A stretch of DNA of 64,000 nucleotides. It comes from Dyadobacter luteus. Lineage in GTDB: Bacteria > Bacteroidota > Bacteroidia > Cytophagales > Spirosomataceae. Positions within the stretch are counted from its first letter, which is position 1. Each line of letters opens with the position of its first letter. The notes beneath the pieces are model-generated. The model was not told the DNA's origin. It made no database searches and saw nothing but the letters and a program-made list of their open reading frames with translations. The position numbers and the translations under genes were made by a program. The DNA lies in assembly GCF_003383615.1 (NCBI RefSeq), contig NZ_QNUL01000003.1, positions 310,001 through 374,000 on the forward strand, in the 5' to 3' direction. Shown piece after piece: positions 36,727-44,651 of the stretch.

Positions 36727-37478
36727 GATTTTTTATGAGCTATCATTCCCGAAAAATTATACCATTTGAAGAAAGTTTCGCAATCTCCGAAACCTGCCTC
36801 TTTAAGCAGTAACAGGTTCTCTGACAACTTATAGGGTATCAGTACATTTTCAAGCGCCTCCCGTTTCTGCGAAATCTCCATTTCGCTGTAATGATTTCGT
36901 CTCTTGTAATTATAGTAGTACTTTATAAAGTCACGGTTGAAAACAGTACTCTCGGCGAGCACCTTTTCTACAAGTAGCAATACACCACCCGGATTCAATC
37001 CTTCATAAATATTCCGAAGCAGGCGCTCCCTGTAGAGCGGTCGTACAAATTGCATGGTGAGACAAAGGATTACCACAGAGGCATTTTTAATGGGAAGTTG
37101 CTCATGCAAATCACCCACAACAAGATCATACGGACGCACAAAACCAGCCTCTTTGAGCTTTTTATCACACTTATCCAGCATTTCTGTAGACTCATCAATA
37201 CCGATGAATCGTACGTCGGAAGGAATAAGCTTATCAACCTCTATCATGGTCGTTCCTGTAGAACACCCCAAATCATAAACGAAGCTCCCTTCTTTAACAT
37301 GGTCAGCAGCAATCTCCGCCAACATTCTCTGCGTTTCATTGTAAAACGGTACCGACCGGCTCACCATGTCGTCAAAAACGGTGACAACCTTTGTACTGAA
37401 TTTGAAATCTGAAACTTTTGTAATCTCTTCATTAAAAACCAAATCCCTTCCTCCCTGTTCCACATCCTCTGTAATCAT
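36723..37478 (-). CDS. cmoA: CmoA-like carboxy-SAM synthase
   Basis: 251 residues from the ATG at 37478. Similarity to CmoA extends over the full length: VVTVFDDMVSRSVPFYNE, SAM motif FVYDLGCSTGTTMIEVDK, LCLTMQFVRP, IYEGLNPGGVLLLVEKV, and YSEMEISQKREALENVLIP, where the conserved Arg (QKR) matches E. coli Arg199. CmoA makes carboxy-S-adenosylmethionine from prephenate for CmoB in tRNA cmo5U34 synthesis. No cmoB is near, and the partner here is a lipid-type methyltransferase, so an alternative carboxymethylation or ordinary methyl-transfer role is possible. Confidence 0.8.
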   Translation of the reverse strand: MITEDVEQGGRDLVFNEEITKVSDFKFSTKVVTVFDDMVSRSVPFYNETQRMLAEIAADHVKEGSFVYDLGCSTGTTMIEVDKLIPSDVRFIGIDESTEMLDKCDKKLKEAGFVRPYDLVVGDLHEQLPIKNASVVILCLTMQFVRPLYRERLLRNIYEGLNPGGVLLLVEKVLAESTVFNRDFIKYYYNYKRRNHYSEMEISQKREALENVLIPYKLSENLLLLKEAGFGDCETFFKWYNFSGMIAHKKS

Positions 37479-37953
37479 AATTGAGTAATTTAAAGTTAGG
37501 TACGTCAATACTTTTCGCTTGTCTGATCCGGGCTGTTCCTAAGCCAGATATACCGGATTATTATACAGTACGCAGAATAAGCGGGAAAGGTATTAAAAAA
37601 ACCTTAGAATTTCTGAAAGATCAGAAAAATTGGAACTATTGAAAAAGAGTTCAAATACCAAATAAATTAAATATTACAATACGATTTACATCCATTTAAG
37701 ACAGTTTTTGGCTATCGTACCTAAATTTCAAAATTCTTAACATTAAGGAAATATAGTAACGATGTTGTGTAAGCGCTGGAATCTGCAAGTAGGATGGTTG
37801 GATTTCTCACAAAATTATATATTTCCCTCCATATCAGATACTGGTAACGTTGAAGCACAATATTCTTCAATAAACCAAAAGCAGAACTCGATACAATTAA
37901 CTAAGACTGACCATTACACACAATTAAAGTTTTGAAACATCAGTAGAGATAAA
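37479..37953. other. Intergenic, no gene seen
   Basis: About 475 bp upstream of cmoA with scattered AT-rich stretches. It probably contains the cmoA promoter. I see no frame with coding composition, no RNA gene and no clear repeat. Confidence 0.6.
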
Positions 37954-37991
37954 AAAGAAAAGGCCGACTGCATTTGTGTGCAACCGGCCTT
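37954..37991 (-). terminator. Terminator ending the lipid cluster
   Basis: Stem AAGGCCG (37960-37966) / CGGCCTT (37985-37991) with an inner TGCA/TGCA step and an A-run (37951-37960) on the plus strand. It follows the FA2H-like gene stop at 38013. Confidence 0.8.
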
Positions 37992-38012
37992 AGCCCGCTA
38001 TTTTATCTTTGA

Positions 38013-38624
38013 TCAGTAATCCGATCCGAATATCTTGTCCCAAAAATTTGAACTGACTCCAAATCCCTTTTCACTATCCGAATAATGGTGTACCATATGA
38101 TGTTTTTTGAGCTTCTTCCAAAATTCATTTTTGAAACTGGCATGATGCAGCGCATAATGTGTCATGTCATAGAAAAGGTAACCCGTTATAAATCCCGAAA
38201 AAAAAGCAGCTAATGGGAATTCAGTGAAAAACAAACTAAACAAAAAGTAGAATCCCGTAGCAAGCGGAATGCTTACAGAAGGAGGCATTACCAGTCTCAT
38301 AGCATCGTTGGGATAATCGTGATGTACACCATGAAAGATAAAATGTATGCGTTCCATAAGTTTACCTTTAGGAGTAAAATGGAACACAAAGCGGTGCATC
38401 ACGTATTCTGTCAGCGACCAGATGAAAAGTCCTCCCGAATAATAGGCTGCGAATGAAAGCAGCGACATCTTACCGGGAAACAGAGCGCTCCATGAGAAAT
38501 AGCCGATTACCGGTATAAAAATAAAAAGTGGAACGCTGTAATGGACTTTGGAAAGGGGTTCAAGAAAGTTGCTCTTGAACATTCTTGTGGACTCACGCGA
38601 GTTCGAGACATAATTTTTAGCCAT
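38013..38624 (-). CDS. Fatty acid hydroxylase / FA2H-like membrane protein
   Basis: 203 residues, four hydrophobic segments and the histidine clusters of the sterol desaturase/fatty acid hydroxylase superfamily: HRFVFHFTP, FHGVHHDYPND, HYALHHASF and KKHHMVHHYSDSEKGFGVSS followed by DKIFGSDY. The last block closely matches fatty acid 2-hydroxylases (FA2H/Scs7), which hydroxylate the acyl chain of ceramide; the cytochrome b5 domain of eukaryotic FA2H is absent. It ends a cluster starting with serine palmitoyltransferase and lies 1 bp after the DUF4833 gene. 2-hydroxyceramide formation is a strong inference. Confidence 0.85.
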   Translation of the reverse strand: MAKNYVSNSRESTRMFKSNFLEPLSKVHYSVPLFIFIPVIGYFSWSALFPGKMSLLSFAAYYSGGLFIWSLTEYVMHRFVFHFTPKGKLMERIHFIFHGVHHDYPNDAMRLVMPPSVSIPLATGFYFLFSLFFTEFPLAAFFSGFITGYLFYDMTHYALHHASFKNEFWKKLKKHHMVHHYSDSEKGFGVSSNFWDKIFGSDY

Positions 38625-38625
38625 G

Positions 38626-39204
38626 TCAGGATGGTTTTATGCGTTGTACAATAGTTTTGCCGGTTGCGATTTCAGTTCCTTTTAATTCAATATAAAGTAC
38701 ATTCGGAGACCAGAAAGTCCCGCCATCAATGCGTATAAACACACGGCTCAGAATACATTTTCTGGTACCTATGTCAGCGTAAACATGGTATTTATTCTTA
38801 CTGTCCTTTCTGAGATACAAAGGCAACTTCGAATAAGCGACAGATCTTAATTCAAAATCTCCGTTACCAATTGACTTTGAGTTGATTCCGTAGGCAAATT
38901 TACGTTGAAGATAATTCAGATCTTTACGACCTCCCCCTTCGGGATAACGTATCCAAAAGGTACTAACGGGATCTTTTTCTTTCACCTGACCCTGTGCATC
39001 CCTGTTCAGCTCATACACAATTGTGTTCGTATTAGGATCCCGCTGTATGTAGAATAACAGACCCGGAACCTCGCGACCCGGAACCGGAAAAGTGTCAGGA
39101 TCTGCCAGACTCCCCTTCTCAACCGATTTGTCTAAGTTTGTTCCTTTAAAAGAAAAAAGGAACGGTATCAAACTGATTATTAATATGCTGATGACGTATT
39201 TCAT
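38626..39204 (-). CDS. DUF4833 secreted or lipid-anchored protein
   Basis: 192 residues with an N-terminal signal peptide (MKYVISILIISLIPFLFSF) and a mature beta-rich domain (LLFYIQRDPNTNTIVYELN, ending RVFIRIDGGTFWSPNVLYI) matching DUF4833. The function of this domain is not known. It lies between the PfkB kinase (11 bp) and FA2H-like (1 bp) genes, so it is likely cotranscribed and exported, possibly a periplasmic lipid-handling protein. The role is speculative. Confidence 0.78.
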   Translation of the reverse strand: MKYVISILIISLIPFLFSFKGTNLDKSVEKGSLADPDTFPVPGREVPGLLFYIQRDPNTNTIVYELNRDAQGQVKEKDPVSTFWIRYPEGGGRKDLNYLQRKFAYGINSKSIGNGDFELRSVAYSKLPLYLRKDSKNKYHVYADIGTRKCILSRVFIRIDGGTFWSPNVLYIELKGTEIATGKTIVQRIKPS

Positions 39205-39215
39205 AAAAAACAGCC

Positions 39216-40127
39216 TTACTTTTCTTCGGCACTCACACTCGTAATGTACGGGGTATAAGAACCCTGATTAATAATTGCTTCCACTTCTTCAATTCCATGG
39301 GTAAACGGCCCGGAGACCGCAATGTTTAACGTAGCCATAGCTGCCCCATATTCTCCGGACTGCTGGATAGACGCCCCCTGTATACGTTTCATAAGATAAC
39401 CCGCCATGTAGGTATCTCCACAGCCGGTTGCATCCACGATTGCAGCTGGTTCATAAGCAGGAATGGTATGGAAAATTCCATCTCTGTATACAACCGAGCC
39501 TTTACTTCCCAAAGTGATAATCACCTCTTTCACACCCATCTCAGCCAGAATTTTGGCTCCATCCTCAACATCAGCGGTACCGGTTACAGCCTGCATCTCA
39601 AACTCATTGGCTTTCAGGTAAGTGATGTATGGCATGGCTTCGTTCTTGTCTGCCCAATCCGTATAGTACACTTTTTTGTCTTTGACATAGCGCAGGAAAC
39701 CCTGGATGTCCAGTGATACTTCTCCTTTTGACGCCAAATGTTTTATAAGCGCAACGGAGATATCGTCCGACAGCAATGGTCCAAGATGGAACACTTTCGC
39801 ATTGATGTCCGGCATCTGCGGAACATCAAAAGATGCTGCAGTATGCAGTACATTTTGCTCACGGTGATCCTGATTCTGACTATAGATGTTCTCAAAGTGA
39901 ACTGTAAACTCACTGAAAAGCGCATGCACTTCTATATCAGACTCACGTAAAGCATCTACTATATGGGCCTCTTCGCTGCTCAGTGCAGTCACGAGGGTAT
40001 AATTCAGATCGAAGTTCTGTATCGCTTTTGAGAAGTAAAATGAGGTACCCCCCGGCATAAATTTAACAGATTGGGTTGTCACTACTTTATCCAGCGTGAT
40101 GTGCCCTATGGTACAGATATCGTACAT
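39216..40127 (-). CDS. PfkB-family carbohydrate or inositol kinase
   Basis: 303 residues. It has PfkB features: KFMPGGTSFYFSKAI near the N-terminus and the ATP/anion-hole catalytic signature VDATGCGDTYMAGYLMKRI with its base Asp around residue 230. The substrate could be a sugar, inositol or nucleoside. Position in a cluster with a nucleotidyltransferase and a CDP-alcohol phosphotransferase makes a kinase for a head-group polyol (such as myo-inositol) attractive, since PfkB-fold inositol kinases exist. No direct substrate evidence. Confidence 0.82.
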   Translation of the reverse strand: MYDICTIGHITLDKVVTTQSVKFMPGGTSFYFSKAIQNFDLNYTLVTALSSEEAHIVDALRESDIEVHALFSEFTVHFENIYSQNQDHREQNVLHTAASFDVPQMPDINAKVFHLGPLLSDDISVALIKHLASKGEVSLDIQGFLRYVKDKKVYYTDWADKNEAMPYITYLKANEFEMQAVTGTADVEDGAKILAEMGVKEVIITLGSKGSVVYRDGIFHTIPAYEPAAIVDATGCGDTYMAGYLMKRIQGASIQQSGEYGAAMATLNIAVSGPFTHGIEEVEAIINQGSYTPYITSVSAEEK

Positions 40128-40175
40128 TTTATTACTGGTTTAGTCCGGCCGGTTTCGATAAACCAGCATCACAGA

Positions 40176-40892
40176 TTACTTATTCAACTGATTTATTATA
40201 CCCGGAACCTGACTGAAATCCTTAATTTCAGCATCTGCCTGGTACGGTCCTTCATGATTGACGGTGGTATCTTCCCATCCCGCCACATTGATCCAAATCG
40301 CCTTGCAACCTATTGTTTTGGCCGGCACAATGTCTTTGGTGAAAGAATCACCGATAACCACACATTCCTCAGGTTTCAATCCCAGTGCTTCAACACCGAG
40401 CTGATAGATTTTAGGATCAGGCTTACGCACTTTCACCACAGCCGACTCTACAATTTCCTGAAAGAAAGATTCGATTTCAAACACTTCCAGCACACGATTG
40501 ATATTCCCGTAAAAATTGGAAACCAGAATAACAGGATACTGGCTGGCCAGCTCTTGCAGAACAGGTTTTGCCTTTCTTACTGTCTCCAATGCAAAGTCGT
40601 TACACTCCTTCGCAATTGCTTTAATAAGCTCTGCAGGTAACTCCGAACCATTATCCTTCAGGAATTGAAACTGTTGTTCAACCTTCAATTCAAGCGTGTC
40701 ATAAAAGGAATGCGAGGGTTTGATAATAGGGTTAATCGCCAGCGAACGTTCTCCAAATGAATAGGCTTTGGAAAACTCTTCCTTTGTAATCCCTGATTCA
40801 AACTTCTGATAGGCGCTCCACAAAACCGAACCCCAATGCAGACCGTTTGTATCTATCGTCCCACCGTAATCTATCAATACTCCTTTTATCAT
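40176..40892 (-). CDS. HAD-superfamily hydrolase
   Basis: 238 residues, subfamily IA-type phosphatase fold. Motif I is GVLIDYGGTIDTNG, where the nucleophile Asp is followed by Y-G-G; motif II VILVSNFYGN, motif III Lys in VVKVRKPDPKIYQLG and motif IV VVIGDSFTKDIVPAKTIGCK. Motif I departs from the usual DxDGT, since the second Asp is Gly (DYGGT), so phosphatase activity may be reduced or specialised. It lies 4 bp from the flippase-like gene. It could remove phosphate from a lipid head group or act on an intermediate. Confidence 0.83.
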   Translation of the reverse strand: MIKGVLIDYGGTIDTNGLHWGSVLWSAYQKFESGITKEEFSKAYSFGERSLAINPIIKPSHSFYDTLELKVEQQFQFLKDNGSELPAELIKAIAKECNDFALETVRKAKPVLQELASQYPVILVSNFYGNINRVLEVFEIESFFQEIVESAVVKVRKPDPKIYQLGVEALGLKPEECVVIGDSFTKDIVPAKTIGCKAIWINVAGWEDTTVNHEGPYQADAEIKDFSQVPGIINQLNK

Positions 40893-40895
40893 AAC

Positions 40896-41942
40896 CTATT
40901 TATTTGCCGCAATTGAATGCGCATAACTTAATTCATTTTCTTCGGTCGCCTCTTTTGAAGAACCTTTTCTGTTGATCAGCGCCAGACCAATCAGGATCCA
41001 GACAATCTCTCTGATACGCATCACCACACCTATGAAGATACCTGCAGAAGCCGCCATACCTACACTGCTGAGCGCCATCGCCAAACCTCCTTCGCGGGTC
41101 CCGAGTTGCATCGGGAAGAAGAATACAAGATTGGCAAACAAAGATGATCCGGAACTGATTACCAACGATTCCATCACAGACATATCCAGGCCGATTGCTA
41201 CCGCAGTAAAATAGATTTCTGCACATCCTACCACTCTCGCAGCAAACTCCAGAAACAACGACCAGTAAAATCTTGGTTTTCTGTCTGCATACAAAATCCT
41301 GATCTGATTGTCGATTTCAAGCAGAGATTCTGCCTTTTCTTCACCAAAAGCACGTGCTTTTTTTCCAACGAACGGAAGTTTTCCCAGCAAGTTAATTGTA
41401 CTGACAGTAAATCCTTTGCGATAAACCCGGATGAACCAATAACCCAAAAGCAAACTTGTGATCAGCATAAATCCACATCCGGCCAGAATCATGCTATTGA
41501 CCGGAATAAAAGCCAGGATCAGCAGAATTGAAACTAACCAAAACAAAACATGGGAAAACATATGCATCAGGCTGTACAAAAGTACCGACGATGTTGCTTT
41601 ATTGATTCCGAGCGTCTGTTTCAGCTCCATGATGCGGTAGGGTTCTCCACCCAGCGCAACAAAAGGGGTAATATAGTTAATGGCGTATCCACTGATCGTC
41701 AATCTTAGAACAGACCAGAAAGACATATTGCTCTCCGGCAAACCAGGCTCCTGAATAATCGCTTTAAAAGCATAAGCATTTAAAACGTAGATCAATAGCC
41801 AACTTCCGATAACAGGGACAAACCATATTCCGGTTTTCTGAATATTTTCCCATATAGATTCCACCCCGATGCCATAAATCATATAGCCGAGTGTCATAAC
41901 CCCTATGAGCAGAAATACCGCCTTATATATTTTAGACCCCAT
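40896..41942 (-). CDS. Lysylphosphatidylglycerol synthase TM/UPF0104 flippase-like membrane protein
   Basis: 348 residues with about eight membrane segments. Family features: NYITPFVALGGEPYRIMELK and FFFPMQLGTREGGLAMAL. These polytopic proteins (AglD-like/UPF0104) are thought to flip lipids across the cytoplasmic membrane. It overlaps the CDP-alcohol phosphotransferase gene by 11 bp. A role in flipping the finished (phospho)sphingolipid to the periplasmic side fits but is inference. Confidence 0.85.
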   Translation of the reverse strand: MGSKIYKAVFLLIGVMTLGYMIYGIGVESIWENIQKTGIWFVPVIGSWLLIYVLNAYAFKAIIQEPGLPESNMSFWSVLRLTISGYAINYITPFVALGGEPYRIMELKQTLGINKATSSVLLYSLMHMFSHVLFWLVSILLILAFIPVNSMILAGCGFMLITSLLLGYWFIRVYRKGFTVSTINLLGKLPFVGKKARAFGEEKAESLLEIDNQIRILYADRKPRFYWSLFLEFAARVVGCAEIYFTAVAIGLDMSVMESLVISSGSSLFANLVFFFPMQLGTREGGLAMALSSVGMAASAGIFIGVVMRIREIVWILIGLALINRKGSSKEATEENELSYAHSIAANK

Positions 41943-42897
41943 ATTCTGTACCAGTAGTAATCTTTTTATAAAAATGATTGCTCACTTGTTCCTGTTTCAA
42001 ACACATGTAGATCAGGATCGGATTCAGGACAAAAATGTCGAAGAAGAAGTAAATCCAAGCTTGGTCCAGAAACAACCACAGGAATAAAAACAGAACCCTT
42101 GTGTTAAACTGGATAATATTGGTATACTTCATCAAAGGTTTGTTCATTGCCCGGAAATCGATGATCAGATTCTGAGGTAAACCCATTTTAAATTTCTCTC
42201 TGACAACAGCAAGTAACTTCTGCAGCTTTGGAGAGAAGAATTCCTGCTGTTTGGTATAATTCAGATACGTGCGCGCCACCAGCTTCATTCCGAAATCTTT
42301 CGACCAGGTCAGCTGATCGTACTCGCGTTGCAGATCACGGCTGTTATCCAGTTCACTTCCGGAAGTCCCTTTGATAAAGAATAAATGAACATTTCTGTAA
42401 TAATCTGCCATGGCCGACTGCACCACGTGAGAAGCTCCTGCTAACACACCCGGAATCCAGATCAGCGCTGTCCAGCCTTCTTCCATGCTCCGAAGACAGA
42501 TGGCAATATGGATCGATATAAACCAGAAATCCCCTGCAGCTCCGTCAAGAATCCGGCCAAGTCTGCTTTTGTTATTCGTCAAACGGGCCAACTGCCCATC
42601 GGCACTATCCAGCGAATTGGCAAACACTAGGGAAAGCATTCCCATTACATTCACCCAAATGTCCTGACTGTAAAAGAGAATACCGGCGGCAACACCAAAG
42701 AAAATACTGATGATTGTTACCGTATTAGGCGTCATTCCGATTTTGGCACAAAACAGTGCTATCTGATACCCAATAGGCCGATAGAACCAAATATCAATTT
42801 TCTCTTCCGTATCATTCGACTTCAGTGAACTTTCAAATGCTGAAACGTCCTGCGCTTTCGCCGTCACTACGGTATCGTCTTTAAATGTGTTATCCAT
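41932..42897 (-). CDS. CDP-alcohol phosphotransferase, variant active-site motif
   Basis: 321 residues from the ATG at 42897; the frame from 42963 adds 22 residues that overlap the ATP-grasp gene. Several membrane segments. The CDP-alcohol motif is recognised in SLDSADGQLARLTNNKSRLG, then RILDGAAGD. The first three Asp and the A-R are canonical, but the fourth Asp is displaced by one residue (D-x4-D instead of D-x3-D). It transfers a CDP-activated polar alcohol to a lipid. The neighbouring sphingoid-base genes suggest ceramide or a related lipid as acceptor. Confidence 0.85.
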   Translation of the reverse strand: MDNTFKDDTVVTAKAQDVSAFESSLKSNDTEEKIDIWFYRPIGYQIALFCAKIGMTPNTVTIISIFFGVAAGILFYSQDIWVNVMGMLSLVFANSLDSADGQLARLTNNKSRLGRILDGAAGDFWFISIHIAICLRSMEEGWTALIWIPGVLAGASHVVQSAMADYYRNVHLFFIKGTSGSELDNSRDLQREYDQLTWSKDFGMKLVARTYLNYTKQQEFFSPKLQKLLAVVREKFKMGLPQNLIIDFRAMNKPLMKYTNIIQFNTRVLFLFLWLFLDQAWIYFFFDIFVLNPILIYMCLKQEQVSNHFYKKITTGTEYGV

Positions 42898-42902
42898 CCG
42901 GA

Positions 42903-43766
42903 TCAGTTTGAAAACTTTTGAAAAATTCTTTGCGCAATAAAGCCTGCTGCCTCGTCGCGACATGGCGCAAAGCTCGGCCAGTCGTTCAGATCAATGATAT
43001 GAAATGTTCCGCCGGCGCCTACTATTGCGTCGCCTCCGTAAATATCTATTCCTAAAACCCGGGCCGACTCACCAGCAATTTGCTGTAATTTCTGCTCGTC
43101 GAATTCGTAATACAACGACTTTCCATTGATCGTTTCGTATTCAGAATATTTATGATGGTTGTTATCGTAAGGATAAAACCAAAAGAAAAAGTCTGTGCCG
43201 TAAACTCCATAAAACTTCACAAGATCTCCTACGAGGTGTTCTGAAATAACTGCATCAGGGATTTCACGAAGCGCATATTCCTTCAGAATTTCCTTTGCCT
43301 CCTTACGGGTGTAAGCAAAGGTTACATCTTCCTTATGTATAGCATGAAAGTCTCCCCTTTTGATCCAAAATCCTTTTCCGGGCAAATTGTCAAAAACTTC
43401 TTCACCAACGTAATCGGTTGATACCACATAACTCTTAGGATAAGGAATTGCATTGTCCACTAATCCGTTGGTCATATTTGTCCTGAAGCAATTCTCGATA
43501 CCAAAAGCGGAATTTACCACCTTCACTCCTGCCTGCTCCAAATCCTGCAATTTCTTCACGACCTCCTTTTGGCGAGCCATAGTAAAGATCATATCATAAG
43601 GAACATCCTCCATTTCTAAAAACTCATTCTCAAAAACAAGATCTACCTGTCCTCCAAGTTTTTCCAGTTCCAGCTTAGTCAATGAAAATATAGCGTCATC
43701 ATTCCCAATGTGATTGGGGGAAAATTTCTTATTCCTGGGTACGGCCAGTATTCTTTTATTATTCAT
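42903..43766 (-). CDS. ATP-grasp-like protein, unknown substrate
   Basis: 287 residues. A predicted ATP-grasp fold is suggested by the GKGFWIKRGDFHAIH segment (nucleotide-binding lysine) and by the C-terminal VLGIDIYGGDAIV, then HIIDLNDWPSFAP, the acidic/Asn metal-binding end of RimK- and ITPK-type proteins. Family not firmly recognised. Possible activities are amide/ester ligation of an amino acid to a carboxylate or inositol phosphate phosphorylation, as for the structurally related ITPK. The gene sits 5 bp before the CDP-alcohol phosphotransferase and after a 111-bp gap. Confidence 0.6.
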   Translation of the reverse strand: MNNKRILAVPRNKKFSPNHIGNDDAIFSLTKLELEKLGGQVDLVFENEFLEMEDVPYDMIFTMARQKEVVKKLQDLEQAGVKVVNSAFGIENCFRTNMTNGLVDNAIPYPKSYVVSTDYVGEEVFDNLPGKGFWIKRGDFHAIHKEDVTFAYTRKEAKEILKEYALREIPDAVISEHLVGDLVKFYGVYGTDFFFWFYPYDNNHHKYSEYETINGKSLYYEFDEQKLQQIAGESARVLGIDIYGGDAIVGAGGTFHIIDLNDWPSFAPCRDEAAGFIAQRIFQKFSN

Positions 43767-43877
43767 AGTAAACTGCCTTTAACCTTTGCTTCTACATTGG
43801 TTTCAGGCCTCATTAATCAGTGTCAGAATTCTTTACTTTACCCTGCTCGGGTTATTATCCGGACTTCACCAGCCCTT

Positions 43878-44591
43878 CTACGCCTCTGCCGTTTCCATTA
43901 AAAAATGTTCAGCCGTTTCAATGTCCGCAACGTGATCTACATCCACGATTTTAGAAAACGGATATGCTTTCAGCTTCATGCCGCTGGTCAGCAACTGGCG
44001 CTGAAAATTACGCATCCGGTTGGTTCCATTCTCAACAGCTTCTGTAGCTACCTGTAACGCTTTGCCGCGAAGACAATAAATACCGCCAGAAATAAATGGT
44101 GTATTTCCTTCATTGCTATCGGTGAATGCGGTGATATTTAATTCCTGATCCGCCTGAACAAACAATGGGCTTTCGTCGTCAATGAAGGTTGTCACAGCCA
44201 TCAGGCCATCAATTTCCTTGTCAGCCTCAAAGGCCTGTATGAACTCCTTAAATTCCGCTTCTCTGAATACCGTATCAGTGGTTGTAAGGCAGACCGCATT
44301 TAACTCGTCGGCATTCCTGAGCAATTCATAAAAGCTGTGGAGCGAACTTGGAGTAGTCTTTTTAGTGATTTGCAGGCTATAGTCAGAACCAAGACTAGCC
44401 AGATGCGTCTCCAAAAGCACAGCCTCTTCGTTGATGATAATATAAATCGCATCAGCCTGGTTACGTGAGAAAACCCCCACGAGCCTGTCGATAAGCATTT
44501 CTCCGTTAAGACTCACCATTGGCTTTGGCAAAGTGAAACCTTCCTTTGCCAACCGCGAACCTTCTCCTGCTGCTATAACTGCGTAATTCAT
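43878..44591 (-). CDS. NTP transferase (nucleotidyltransferase) for an activated head group
   Basis: 237 residues with the GT-A-like pyrophosphorylase motif VIAAGEGSRLAKEGFTLPKP followed by LNGEMLIDRLV; the acceptor/metal motif lies around VCLTTTDTVFRE. It resembles MobA/IPCT/LicC-type enzymes that make CDP- or UDP-activated compounds from a phosphorylated alcohol. Next to a CDP-alcohol phosphotransferase and a sugar/inositol-type kinase, a CTP:alcohol-phosphate cytidylyltransferase is the simplest reading. Confidence 0.8.
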   Translation of the reverse strand: MNYAVIAAGEGSRLAKEGFTLPKPMVSLNGEMLIDRLVGVFSRNQADAIYIIINEEAVLLETHLASLGSDYSLQITKKTTPSSLHSFYELLRNADELNAVCLTTTDTVFREAEFKEFIQAFEADKEIDGLMAVTTFIDDESPLFVQADQELNITAFTDSNEGNTPFISGGIYCLRGKALQVATEAVENGTNRMRNFQRQLLTSGMKLKAYPFSKIVDVDHVADIETAEHFLMETAEA

Positions 44592-44651
44592 TGGTTTTTC
44601 ATATTTGATGTCAGAAATTCCTTGTTCAACTCAGGCATTCCTGCAAAGTTC

